Shown piece by piece: positions 1 to 7,893 of a stretch of DNA of 64,000 nt (position 1 is its first letter; the number at the start of each line of letters is the position of its first letter). Under the pieces are notes generated by a model that searched no databases, was not told the origin of the DNA, and saw only the letters and a program-made list of their open reading frames with translations. Origin of the DNA: Leptospira koniambonensis (lineage in GTDB: Bacteria; Spirochaetota; Leptospiria; Leptospirales; Leptospiraceae); NCBI RefSeq assembly GCF_004769555.1, contig NZ_RQFY01000004.1:1736001-1800000 (forward strand). Direction: 5' to 3'. The position numbers and the translations under genes are program-made.

Positions 1-125
1 CGTCAGAACTGCGTTCCCCTATGGGAGAAGGACTTGCTGCATTTTCCTCAATAGATCGAGCAAAAGAATTTCTGAATACACATAAAGGCTCTATCTGGAG
101 TCGAAACAATGAAAAAGATCATTGA
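1..125 (+). CDS. nosL: NosL C-terminal fragment (copper chaperone lipoprotein), cut by the window edge
   Basis: Only the last 40 or so residues are present, in the frame starting at base 3 and ending with TGA at 123-125. The fragment carries SPMGEGLAAFSS followed by a short amphipathic helix, which matches the C-terminal end of NosL proteins (SPMG..IAAF...). NosL is a periplasmic lipoprotein that delivers Cu(I) for assembly of nitrous oxide reductase. Its last 17 bases overlap the start of nosD, so the two are translationally coupled. The call leans on context (nosD, nosF and nosY follow) as well as on the short motif. Confidence 0.72.
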   Translation, partial: SELRSPMGEGLAAFSSIDRAKEFLNTHKGSIWSRNNEKDH

Positions 126-1401
126 TTGGCATCCTGAAAATTCTCGGATCAGTTTTGGATATTCACGATTCGTTACAACTTTCTGCTTCTTCTTTTGTTT
201 AACATCTTCTGATATTTTTTCCAAAGATATAGAAGTATGTAAGGAGAATTGTAAATTTTCTTCCATTCAAACTGCAATTGATTCCGCAAATTCTGGAGAT
301 ACGATCCGGATCAGAAAAGGTGTCTATCAAGAAGGTATGATATCGATTTCGAAACCATTGGTTTTGGAAGGTTCTAATAGCGTTATCTTAGATGGCAAAA
401 AAGAAAAACATGTATTAGATATCCGATCGAATAATGTCGTAATTCGCGGATTGAGTATTAGAGGTAGTGGAGTCTCAGATACGTCGGAGTACGCAGGAGT
501 TCATGCAGAAAATGTAAAGTCATGTTTAATTGAAAATAATGAGTTTGAGGACAATGCATATGCGGTCTATCTGGCAGAAGTAGAAGATTGTACTGTCCGA
601 GGAAATATATCTTCGGGTAATGCAATAAATGAAGTCTCAGGTGGGAACGGAATCCACCTTTGGTCATCTAAAACGATCAGGATACAAGGGAATGAGTTAA
701 AAAAACATAGAGATGGGATCTATCTAGAATTTTCGAGTAATCTGAAGATAGAGGAAAATTTTTCACACGATAATATCCGCTACGGAATGCATTTTATGTT
801 TTCTTCGGACAATGATTTTAGAGGAAATAGGTTTGAGAACAACTCGGCTGGAGTTGCGGTGATGTACAGCAAAAATATTCTGATCGAAAATAACCGCTTC
901 GAGAATAACTGGGGGGATAGTTCATACGGACTTTTGTTAAAAGAAATCTCAGAGAGTATTCTTACAAAAAACTCATTCGTTCATAATACTGTTGCAATCT
1001 TTGCAGATGGATGCAATCGCAATTATTTTACTCACAATGATCTAAGAGACAACGGATGGGGAGTAAGGATCTTGGGTAATAGTGAATCCAATCAATTTGT
1101 ACAAAACGAATTTAAGGAAAATGTATTCGATATTAGTACAAATACAAAACATACCACGAATTTATTTAAAGAAAATTATTGGGATAGTTACGACGGTTAT
1201 GATCTGGATTTAGACAGATTTGGAGATATTCCCCATAAGCCTGTTCATTTTTTCGGATATTGGGTAGTAGTTTATCCTTTTCTAATGGTTTTATATAACT
1301 CTCCAGTAGTGAATTTTTTACAAGCAATCGAAAAAGCATTTCCGATCGTTACTCCCATAGATCTGGAAGATCCAAAGCCAAGGATGAGGAGTCACGTATG
1401 A
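109..1401 (+). CDS. nosD: NosD, periplasmic right-handed beta-helix protein for nitrous oxide reductase maturation
   Basis: A 430-residue protein with a basic N-terminus and a hydrophobic stretch at about residues 20-35 (signal peptide), then repeated beta-helix coils from about residue 60 to 360. The coils show the N-N/x-F and L-x-N-N ladder pattern of NosD/CASH domains, e.g. IENNEFEDNAYAVYL and ILIENNRFENNWG. The C-terminus ends in a hydrophobic segment near residues 375-395. NosD works with the ABC transporter NosFY to assemble the CuZ tetranuclear copper-sulfide centre of NosZ. It overlaps nosL upstream and nosF downstream (ATGA overlap). Length is close to the family norm. nosZ itself is not in the window and is expected upstream. 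Confidence 0.93.
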   Translation: MKKIIDWHPENSRISFGYSRFVTTFCFFFCLTSSDIFSKDIEVCKENCKFSSIQTAIDSANSGDTIRIRKGVYQEGMISISKPLVLEGSNSVILDGKKEKHVLDIRSNNVVIRGLSIRGSGVSDTSEYAGVHAENVKSCLIENNEFEDNAYAVYLAEVEDCTVRGNISSGNAINEVSGGNGIHLWSSKTIRIQGNELKKHRDGIYLEFSSNLKIEENFSHDNIRYGMHFMFSSDNDFRGNRFENNSAGVAVMYSKNILIENNRFENNWGDSSYGLLLKEISESILTKNSFVHNTVAIFADGCNRNYFTHNDLRDNGWGVRILGNSESNQFVQNEFKENVFDISTNTKHTTNLFKENYWDSYDGYDLDLDRFGDIPHKPVHFFGYWVVVYPFLMVLYNSPVVNFLQAIEKAFPIVTPIDLEDPKPRMRSHV

Positions 1402-2105
1402 TGCAGGTAAAAGATCTGACCGTTCAATATGGAAAATCAATCGCAGTTAAAGGAATTTCCTTCCACGCAGAAGCGGGAAATATTCTTTCTTTGATTGGTC
1501 CCAACGGCTCCGGTAAAAGTTCGGTTCTCAAAAGTATCGTAGGCCTAGTAAACCCAATCTATGGTCGTATAGAATTTAAGGGAGAAGAAGGGCACACTAA
1601 CTCTAATATCGGATATATGCCCCAAGCTCCTTTGTTTCCAAAAAATGTAAAGGTATCCGAGCTTGTAGATTTTTTGAAAAAATTGGAATCTTCCGATCAG
1701 AAAGAATTTCAAGAATTATTTGATCTACTCGGTTTAAAGGATTATGAAAATATAAAGTTTGGATCTTTATCAGGAGGAACAAAGCAAAAAGTAAATATTC
1801 TACAATGTTTTTCGATTCGTAAACCTGTTTACATAGTGGATGAGCCTACTGCGAGTTTGGATCCTTATATTTCGAATCTTTTAAAAGAAATATTATTTAG
1901 AAAAAAGAGAGAAGGGGCCTTGATCGTTTTTTCAACCCATATCTTAAACGAGGTGGAAGAGGTCGCTGATCGTTTTTTACTAATGTCGGAAGGTTCTTTA
2001 TTGATCGATGATTCTCCTGTAAATTTTGTAAAGAACAGAGATAAGGGAAATCTTCAGAACGCTTTAATGGAATTTTGGAATACTAAGTATTCGGTAAAAA
2101 GATGA
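1398..2105 (+). CDS. nosF: NosF, ABC transporter ATPase for NosZ maturation
   Basis: A 235-residue ABC ATPase. Walker A is GPNGSGKSS at about residue 34, the signature is LSGGTKQK (T in place of the usual Q), Walker B is VYIVDEPTASLDP and the switch His is in STHIL. The coding sequence begins with two Met codons and overlaps the nosD stop by four bases, and its own stop overlaps nosY the same way. NosF energises NosY; NosDFY is thought to handle sulfur or copper delivery for the CuZ centre. Assignment as NosF rather than a generic drug exporter comes from its position between nosD and a six-span permease. Confidence 0.9.
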   Translation: MMQVKDLTVQYGKSIAVKGISFHAEAGNILSLIGPNGSGKSSVLKSIVGLVNPIYGRIEFKGEEGHTNSNIGYMPQAPLFPKNVKVSELVDFLKKLESSDQKEFQELFDLLGLKDYENIKFGSLSGGTKQKVNILQCFSIRKPVYIVDEPTASLDPYISNLLKEILFRKKREGALIVFSTHILNEVEEVADRFLLMSEGSLLIDDSPVNFVKNRDKGNLQNALMEFWNTKYSVKR

Positions 2106-2887
2106 ATGAATTAATCTTATTCGAACTAAAAGAAAATATCAGAAGTAAATGGATGTTTGTATTTGCTGGCTTTCTTGCGATTTCTGCGGGAGCGCTCAAC
2201 TATTTCGGGGATGAAAGCGGTGGAAGATTAGTTGTAAGTCAGATGAATCTGGTCTTATTTGTAGTTCCCTTATTCTCCATTACGTTTGCAGGATTAACAT
2301 TCAATGATTCACTTCCTTTTGCAGAAGTACTTCTTTCCAAATCATTGACGAGAACTCAATATTTTTTTGGAAAATATTGCGGAGTAAGTTTGTCTCTTTT
2401 TTTAAGTTTCCTGGTTGGACTTACACTCCCAGGACTACCGTTTCTTTTCATTGAACCTAAGCTTGCGATCTTATTCTTTGAATTAATCTTTTTTGGAACT
2501 ATATTAATTTTAGTATTCGTTTCTTTGGGATTTTTATTAGCCTCCTTCTTTAAAAAAGGGGAGCTGATCGTTTCCGGTGCCTTGCTTGTTTGGTTATATT
2601 TCTTTTTACTATTCGATTCATTCGTTTTTATGTTGAGTATATATTTAGGTGATTATCCGGTGGAAATTCCCGCATTACTTGTGATTCTATTCAATCCAGT
2701 TGATCTGGTGAGGATTTTGATCATTTTACAGACAAAGGCTTCTGTCTTACTCGGATTCTCCGGTGCATTTTTAATCAGAAGTTTAGGAACGCTAATAGTA
2801 GTCCTACTATCTAGTTTGTTCTTAATATTTTGGATTATGATGCCTTTAAGTATTTCTTATAAAAGATTTTTAGTTCGAAACTTCTAA
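2102..2887 (+). CDS. nosY: NosY, ABC transporter permease for NosZ maturation
   Basis: A 261-residue, very hydrophobic protein with about six predicted membrane spans (residues ~18-36, 48-72, 98-125, 127-148, 158-185, 225-255). The N-terminus ELILFELKENIRSKW is typical of ABC-2-type NosY permeases, which begin with a short cytoplasmic helix before span 1. It overlaps nosF by four bases (ATGA) and is the last gene of the nos operon here, since a strong inverted repeat follows five bases after its stop. It forms the transmembrane partner of NosF, with NosD acting on the periplasmic side. Confidence 0.88.
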   Translation: MNELILFELKENIRSKWMFVFAGFLAISAGALNYFGDESGGRLVVSQMNLVLFVVPLFSITFAGLTFNDSLPFAEVLLSKSLTRTQYFFGKYCGVSLSLFLSFLVGLTLPGLPFLFIEPKLAILFFELIFFGTILILVFVSLGFLLASFFKKGELIVSGALLVWLYFFLLFDSFVFMLSIYLGDYPVEIPALLVILFNPVDLVRILIILQTKASVLLGFSGAFLIRSLGTLIVVLLSSLFLIFWIMMPLSISYKRFLVRNF

Positions 2888-2891
2888 ATAA

Positions 2892-2930
2892 GCAGAAGGC
2901 CCTCATTACAAACTGATCCTGGCCTTCTGC
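2892..2930. terminator. Bidirectional terminator-like hairpin between nosY and a convergent gene
   Basis: A perfect 10-bp inverted repeat, GCAGAAGGCC at 2892-2901 and GGCCTTCTGC at 2921-2930, with a 19-base loop. It lies between the nosY stop (2887) and the stop of the minus-strand outer-membrane gene (2939). There is no long T-run on either side, so it may be a weak intrinsic terminator or simply an RNA 3' end stabiliser. Confidence 0.7.
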
Positions 2931-2938
2931 ACTATGTA

Positions 2939-4096
2939 TCAATTCAAATCATAACGGACGAATACATTGAACATTGTCTGCATTGCAAGTTGAGGACCGT
3001 TCAAATGTTGGTGAAAAGGTTTTCCTGCTTCAAAACCGAATCGAATTCTTTCTTCTAAAAGGAAATTCATACCGACTAACGCATCTGTACGATGGCCACC
3101 TTGTCGATTCGGATCGTTTTGAGGATCCATTTTCGGATCCAATGAACCATCTTGCCCTTTTATATTATCCCAATTAACAGATTGCACTCGAATGGAAACG
3201 CTTGCCCAAGGAAATAAAGAATATGCGATCCAGGAACTGAGTTCATAAACATTTCCGAAACGATATTGGTTTTGATTTTTGGAGCTGCGTAGATTTGCGT
3301 TGGCTCCTAATCCCCAAGAAAATCGATCTGATTTTCCTGAATATCCGATTCCTGGTAAATAATTGATCGTTCCTGTTCCAGGTTGCATATTATAAGGGAC
3401 TTTTTGATTTCCCATCATCGGCATCCAATCTCTTTCGTCTATGGACCCGGTAGGAAGAGAGAGCCCAAAATTCAGAAAGATTTCGTGATCATTCCTTTTT
3501 AGAATACGATGAGCTGCAGAAAAAGAAATATCTCCTACACCTCCAGATTTCATTGCAGAGGAATCAAAATTGCTAGTCTCCATCGTCATTTGATTTTTTA
3601 TGACTGGGACCATGAACATGATCATAGTGTCATCTGAAACTCCATACATAGCGCTTGTCATATAAGATTCCATTAACATGGATTTAGGAACCGACATATA
3701 ACGATACCCGTTGACGGAAGTTTGAGGAATATTTGGCCCTCCCGTTAACAAACTTCCGGTGGGCATGGAAACACTTGGATCGAATTGAGGAAACCATAAA
3801 GCCTCGTAGGTCCCCATAGATTTGTTTCCGTTTCGTAATCCCGACATTTGCATTCCCATATAACGAAAATCTAAAACCCAAGAACCTTTTTTGTGAACAT
3901 GAGGAAACATTAGGCCTGCTGGGGAAATTTGATCCGCTCTTAACTCATGTTGATGGGCTTGGTCGTTGGATTCTTTGTGGTGATGTGCGTGAGGATCTAC
4001 CTCTTTAGCCGCTTTAGGAATATCGATCTCATTCGAACTAATATTATGAAAAGAAAATATAATAAAAATGACTATTATGGAAATGCGATACTTCAT
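2939..4096 (-). CDS. Outer-membrane beta-barrel protein with His-rich N-terminus, MetA-degradation/transporter-like
   Basis: A 385-residue protein with a signal peptide (residues 1-21) followed by a His-rich linker (DPHAHHHKE, QAHQHE) and a Met-rich early region. The rest has alternating aromatic and polar strands and ends in an aromatic-rich strand (FNVFVRYDLN), as expected of an outer-membrane barrel. The overall layout resembles the family once called MetA-pathway of phenol degradation, whose members are often found beside metal or organic-substrate genes. His and Met enrichment near the mature N-terminus suggests copper or another soft metal, which is inference. A good ribosome site (GGAGGG) lies four bases before ATG. 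It is the third gene of a minus-strand set read from 5469, although a terminator-like hairpin sits just upstream. Confidence 0.75.
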   Translation of the reverse strand: MKYRISIIVIFIIFSFHNISSNEIDIPKAAKEVDPHAHHHKESNDQAHQHELRADQISPAGLMFPHVHKKGSWVLDFRYMGMQMSGLRNGNKSMGTYEALWFPQFDPSVSMPTGSLLTGGPNIPQTSVNGYRYMSVPKSMLMESYMTSAMYGVSDDTMIMFMVPVIKNQMTMETSNFDSSAMKSGGVGDISFSAAHRILKRNDHEIFLNFGLSLPTGSIDERDWMPMMGNQKVPYNMQPGTGTINYLPGIGYSGKSDRFSWGLGANANLRSSKNQNQYRFGNVYELSSWIAYSLFPWASVSIRVQSVNWDNIKGQDGSLDPKMDPQNDPNRQGGHRTDALVGMNFLLEERIRFGFEAGKPFHQHLNGPQLAMQTMFNVFVRYDLN

Positions 4097-4119
4097 GATT
4101 CCCTCCGAGTATCTGGATC

Positions 4120-4145
4120 AAAAAAGAGGGCCGCTAAGCGGCCCC
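4120..4145 (-). terminator. Intrinsic terminator after the 4156-4938 lipoprotein gene
   Basis: Read on the minus strand, a GC-rich stem (GGGCCGCT pairing with AGCGGCCC) is followed at once by TCTTTTTTG. This is the classic Rho-independent form. It lies 11 bases past the lipoprotein stop and 24 bases before the next start, so it would act as an attenuator inside the 5469-to-2939 gene set unless read through. Confidence 0.85.
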
Positions 4146-4155
4146 AGTGGAATGA

Positions 4156-4938
4156 TCAGTCGACTTGGGACAAAATCGATCCGATCGTAAAAGACGTTAG
4201 TTTTGCCCCATTCAAGATGAAACCTATCCTGTTTCCGGAATAGACAGGCACACTCATCATCTGCATGATAGGGAACATCATCATTGAATTTCGTTCCGAT
4301 TGGGACACTTTTGAGCAAGCTTTCGGCCATGCATTGATCCATTGCTCCGAATTTGTATATTGGAAATCGATGCAGTACGTATAATTCGTATCAGAAGATA
4401 AGGCTGCTGTTCCCTTACTTACCAGTTCAAAGTTTCCTGACATATCTGAATAGAATTGCTCTTTACTGGAATTTGTTAGCCGAAATGCAGGACCAGAGAT
4501 TGGAGTTCCGGAACCATAAACATAAGCTGTTAGGCTTCCACCGGATTCTAAGGAGAAGGAAACTTCTAAATTTGTTCCTCCGCTTGAGTTAGGAAGAACA
4601 ACATTTCCCAAACTATAAAATATTGAGTCAGAGGAATTGCCACTTAATCCTTTTTCCAGCTGAGAAGTATTGCCGGTAAATTCCAAACTTTCTAAATCAT
4701 TCGGAGAACAGTTTTGGATGTCGTATCTTGTGCGCCTAGCATGCACATAAGAGAGAGAATTCGAGATCGGAGTTAAACTTTGAATGGAACATCCTTCCCT
4801 GGCTGCGACTCCGAGAACGAGGGTTTGCATAAGCTGTTGTTCTGAAGAAGTTCCGTTTGAAAGAGAACCCAACTGGGAGCAGTCGAAATGAAAGAATGCG
4901 AGAATGATCGCAGTTGTTGAAATATAGCGAGATAGCAT
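4156..4938 (-). CDS. Hypothetical lipoprotein
   Basis: A 260-residue protein whose first 19 residues are hydrophobic and end at FHFDC-S, a plausible spirochaetal lipobox. The mature part is Ser/Thr-rich with predicted beta structure and three or four Cys (EGCSIQS, QNCSPND, YTYCID, KACSK), enough for disulfides in the periplasm or on the cell surface. I recognise no named domain. The ATG at 4938 has a good ribosome site (AAGGAAAG). It lies between a Cys/His-rich small protein and a His-rich outer-membrane protein read in the same direction, which suggests a shared envelope role, possibly in metal handling. Confidence 0.75.
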   Translation of the reverse strand: MLSRYISTTAIILAFFHFDCSQLGSLSNGTSSEQQLMQTLVLGVAAREGCSIQSLTPISNSLSYVHARRTRYDIQNCSPNDLESLEFTGNTSQLEKGLSGNSSDSIFYSLGNVVLPNSSGGTNLEVSFSLESGGSLTAYVYGSGTPISGPAFRLTNSSKEQFYSDMSGNFELVSKGTAALSSDTNYTYCIDFQYTNSEQWINAWPKACSKVSQSERNSMMMFPIMQMMSVPVYSGNRIGFILNGAKLTSFTIGSILSQVD

Positions 4939-5016
4939 ATTTACTTTCCTTTATATTATGAATATACATATAAGATTCTTCCAAAACAGAATAGGCAATC
5001 TTGGAAGACGATACGA

Positions 5017-5469
5017 TTAAGCTAAGGAAAGATGTTTAGGAGGGCGTTTTAGTTTTCGGTTATAAGCTTTTGACAATTCTCCGAAATATACGTCCTTCAT
5101 TTTACAAGTAGATTCAAGAGTAGGGATAATATTTATGTAAGGAGCGATTAGATAATAGGAAAAAATCCTGATTTGAGAGAAGAGCCTATCTGAATTCTCT
5201 TTTTTACATCCACATTCATGCGTGGTTATTTCCGGATTAGAATGGCAGTTCGGACGTTCTTGTTTTCCATAGTGAGTTGATTTTACTAGTTCCGTTTTCG
5301 TGCTGAAAAAATTATCTTCCTTACTTGGGTGAGTTTCTCTGTTTGAATTATGATTACAGTGGCAGATGGAATTTCCTAAAAACAATTTTTCGAATACGAT
5401 TCCTTCCGCAGGAACAAGCAAGCGTGGAAAAAAGATCAGAGTTAAAAACCAAGTTGTAATCGTTTTCAT
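5017..5469 (-). CDS. Small secreted Cys/His-rich protein, putative metal binding
   Basis: A 150-residue protein with an N-terminal hydrophobic segment (residues 5-22), then Cys and His clusters: ICHCNH (Cys36, Cys38), PNCHSN (Cys75) and HECGCKK (Cys86, Cys88), plus Cys122. It ends in a basic tail, KRPPKHLSLA. A second hydrophobic patch lies at about 103-117. The spacing of CxC and HxCxC pairs suggests a soft-metal site (Cu or Zn). I do not recognise a named family. A perfect FNR-type box is centred about 58 bases upstream of the start codon, so this gene probably heads the minus-strand set 5469-2939. Confidence 0.68.
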   Translation of the reverse strand: MKTITTWFLTLIFFPRLLVPAEGIVFEKLFLGNSICHCNHNSNRETHPSKEDNFFSTKTELVKSTHYGKQERPNCHSNPEITTHECGCKKENSDRLFSQIRIFSYYLIAPYINIIPTLESTCKMKDVYFGELSKAYNRKLKRPPKHLSLA

Positions 5470-5520
5470 CTCGAAAGACTCTAACGAACTAAGTTTAACT
5501 CCGTATGAGCATAAAACGCA

Positions 5521-5534
5521 TTGATCACGATCAA
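5521..5534 (-). promoter_or_regulatory. Perfect FNR/CRP-family box upstream of the Cys/His-rich protein gene
   Basis: TTGATCACGATCAA matches the FNR consensus TTGAT-N4-ATCAA at all ten fixed positions. On the minus strand a possible -10 (TAAACT, 5497-5492) would put the box centre near -42.5, a class II activator position. FNR, DNR and NNR regulators share this consensus, so the sequence does not say which one acts. Confidence 0.72.
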
Positions 5535-5574
5535 TTTAATAGACTGAAACGCTTTGATATGATTTTGATTTATC

Positions 5575-6573
5575 TCAAGATTTGGATTCTTTTTTAAGGA
5601 GAAGGATTGTATTCTTAAGTTGGCCGAGGATTTTTCCGAACGGTAAAAAGTAGATCTTCAGTATATTACGGAAATTGGAATTTTCTTCTTCCTCTAAACC
5701 GAAAACTGTACGTTCTGCTTCTCCTTCTTCTGGAATATAAAGACTTCCGAAAAGAATGTCCCAAAAAGCAAAGGATACGCCTATGTTTTTGTTCTGAAGA
5801 TCAATATCCGTGCTATGGTGGATTTGGTGTTGGGCTGGGCTTAATAGTATTTTACTTAACCATCTAGGAAATCGAAGACCTATATGGGAATGTCTTAAAT
5901 TCGCATATAGATTAAATACAAATATTCCTGCATTCACACCTAAGAAAGACAACATATTGATCCCGTTTGGAAATAGAAAGACTGCGATCCCAGTTATGAT
6001 CCCAGAACAAATAGCTCCTAATGAATTCACTAAGATCGCTTCCACAGGATGTACTCTATAGACTGTGAGGGGATTTAACACTTTTGCAGAATGGTGTAAC
6101 TTATGGAACTCCCAGAGAAACGTTTTATGAAGAAGCCAATGAGCAAAAAATCTACCAAAATCATTTGCGAGCCAAAATAAGACCGAATAAACAAAAATAA
6201 AGAATGTTTGAGAAGAGAAAGAATAATTAGTCTGCCCGAATATTTTAACTAAAGATCCGCTGAGGAGACTAGATACACTTGCCCCTGATATAACGAAATA
6301 ACTGAAGAATAGTGCGAATAAGAAAGTGTTTATTAAATAATATTTATAATCTAATAGTGCAGATTCATGAAGCCAGATCTTCTTAGATACGTTTTCGCGA
6401 AAATAATTCTTGGAACTAAATCCTTTTTCCTTCCATCCTCTCCATACAATTAATAGAAGAGTGATCAGGATCGAACTTAGAATATAGAACCAATAGATCT
6501 TTACGGAAGGCAAAAATATAATCCGTATCGGACTAAGAAGAGAACGAAAAATTTCCGTGAAATATGCCTGCAT
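5575..6573 (-). CDS. Sterol desaturase / fatty acid hydroxylase family membrane enzyme
   Basis: A 332-residue membrane protein with about five spans. It carries the di-iron histidine boxes of the fatty acid hydroxylase superfamily: HWLLH, HKLHH, and later HSHIG and HQIHH. The order and spacing fit the C-5 sterol desaturase-like group found widely in bacteria, whose members hydroxylate or desaturate lipid substrates using O2. The substrate cannot be told. It lies between nnrS and the Cys/His-rich gene in the same direction. The ATG at 6573 is the only good start, and the ribosome site is weak. An O2-requiring enzyme beside denitrification genes is slightly odd. Confidence 0.85.
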   Translation of the reverse strand: MQAYFTEIFRSLLSPIRIIFLPSVKIYWFYILSSILITLLLIVWRGWKEKGFSSKNYFRENVSKKIWLHESALLDYKYYLINTFLFALFFSYFVISGASVSSLLSGSLVKIFGQTNYSFSSQTFFIFVYSVLFWLANDFGRFFAHWLLHKTFLWEFHKLHHSAKVLNPLTVYRVHPVEAILVNSLGAICSGIITGIAVFLFPNGINMLSFLGVNAGIFVFNLYANLRHSHIGLRFPRWLSKILLSPAQHQIHHSTDIDLQNKNIGVSFAFWDILFGSLYIPEEGEAERTVFGLEEEENSNFRNILKIYFLPFGKILGQLKNTILLLKKESKS

Positions 6574-6648
6574 AAAGCCCGATTTGAATTCTCCTTATGG
6601 GAAAGGAGTCGGTCAAATCTAAATTTTGGAAGGAAAAGCTGAAAAATC

Positions 6649-7827
6649 TCAGGAACTGGCGAATCTTCTTGGACTTATTAGAATTTCAGAATATTGAATT
6701 GCGAATATTAGAAATGCGCTTATCCAGAATATTGCAGAAAATAGATAAGCTTCTCTATATTTATTTAATAATGGAAGGAACACTCTGGCGATAACCGCTA
6801 AGTTTATCAAGATATAACCGAATACGATCGATTTAGAAGCTCTAATTGGTCTACCTGTATGCCCAAGAGAGATTCTTGTAATCATACCATAAATGAATAC
6901 TCCTATCCCTCCTACAGTAAAGATATGAAAGGCGGAAGAAGTAGGAAAAAATCCTAAATGAGAAAGTCCATACGCTAAAAATCCGGTACATAGCCAGAAA
7001 TAACCTGAATGTAAGATCCAAAGGATAGCTACCTTTCTGGATTTCCATGGTTCCCAGAAAAGCCAACGAGAATAGTTTAACATTCCGAAAGCAAGACAAT
7101 ATAATCCTGCAAATGGAACGATCGATGGAAACCAGAAGGCGCAAGCTTCTATTGTTAAGAATAGAAATCCTCCATATCTTATCAAACTTTCTAATTTAAG
7201 AAATCGTTTTGGATTTGAGCCCGGAATAGCTGCTGAAGAGAAGAAGGGCATAATCCTTCCCCCAATCAAGATCACAAATTGAAGTATTATGAAAAGAGAA
7301 AGATGAATGAAATGTAAGCTCCATCCTTCCGGAAAAATATTTAGAAATGAAAATGCAGTCAGAATATGAAGTAAAAACAAAAGGAAATAAGTTACCACAA
7401 CAACTCGATTATGCTCTTGGCCTTTCGTGAATAAAGGAGGCGCTAGATAGAAGAGAACCAGTAGATCACAATACAGATCCGCAGTAAGTGCGATATAGGA
7501 AAGATATGGATTTGATAAGAATCCGAATCTACCTAATAACCAAAGTCCGAATAGAAGTGCTAAATATCCTTCTTTAGCCAAAACTTTTTTTGTCCAATTT
7601 TGACCTGCAGTAAAAAGGAATCCTATAATTATTCCACGTCCAAAACCGAAGACCATCTCGTAAGAATGTATCTGAATTCCTCCAGTTAGAAATGGAGAAG
7701 GAATGATTGAAAATAGGATCAAGATCCAGATAAGAACTGCGAATATAGCATGAAATGAACTAAATAAAAAAAATGGACGAAAGGCAACCGACCAAATTGC
7801 AGAACGAAAATTTAGAAATGATTTCAT
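6649..7827 (-). CDS. nnrS: NnrS family haem-copper membrane protein (NO stress)
   Basis: A 392-residue protein with about 12 predicted spans. The N-terminus has the NnrS hallmark FRPFFLFSSFHA, then QIHSYEMVFGFGRGI leading to GFLFTAGQNWT. This corresponds to the conserved (W)HxHEMxFGF...GFxLTAxxNWT of NnrS, with QIHSYEM in place of WHAHEM. NnrS proteins bind haem and copper and protect against nitric oxide and nitrosative stress, usually under NNR/FNR control in denitrifiers. Here a perfect FNR box and a TATAAT box lie immediately upstream, and the predicted transcript start falls at the ATG. Together with nosLDFY this supports real nitrogen-oxide metabolism. Confidence 0.9.
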   Translation of the reverse strand: MKSFLNFRSAIWSVAFRPFFLFSSFHAIFAVLIWILILFSIIPSPFLTGGIQIHSYEMVFGFGRGIIIGFLFTAGQNWTKKVLAKEGYLALLFGLWLLGRFGFLSNPYLSYIALTADLYCDLLVLFYLAPPLFTKGQEHNRVVVVTYFLLFLLHILTAFSFLNIFPEGWSLHFIHLSLFIILQFVILIGGRIMPFFSSAAIPGSNPKRFLKLESLIRYGGFLFLTIEACAFWFPSIVPFAGLYCLAFGMLNYSRWLFWEPWKSRKVAILWILHSGYFWLCTGFLAYGLSHLGFFPTSSAFHIFTVGGIGVFIYGMITRISLGHTGRPIRASKSIVFGYILINLAVIARVFLPLLNKYREAYLFSAIFWISAFLIFAIQYSEILISPRRFASS

Positions 7828-7834
7828 CCTCTCT

Positions 7835-7876
7835 ATTATAAGAAAGGAACCTTCTTTTGTCTTTGATCTGGATCAA
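7835..7876 (-). promoter_or_regulatory. Class II FNR-type promoter of nnrS (FNR box plus -10)
   Basis: On the minus strand the box TTGATCCAGATCAA (7876-7863) is a perfect FNR consensus, extended to the palindrome CTTTGATCCAGATCAAAG. A consensus -10, TATAAT, is at 7840-7835. If transcription starts at 7828, the box is centred at -41.5 and the -10 runs from -12 to -7, exactly the classic class II activator geometry. The start codon is at 7827, so the mRNA would have one untranslated base or none. Confidence 0.8.
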
Positions 7877-7893
7877 AGAGTAGAGATCAATCT

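Noticed and set aside
4105..4125. Possible third FNR box near the His-rich outer-membrane gene
   Set aside because: Only one half-site (ATCAA) fits; the other half matches at two of five bases, and the sequence is explained by the terminator T-run.
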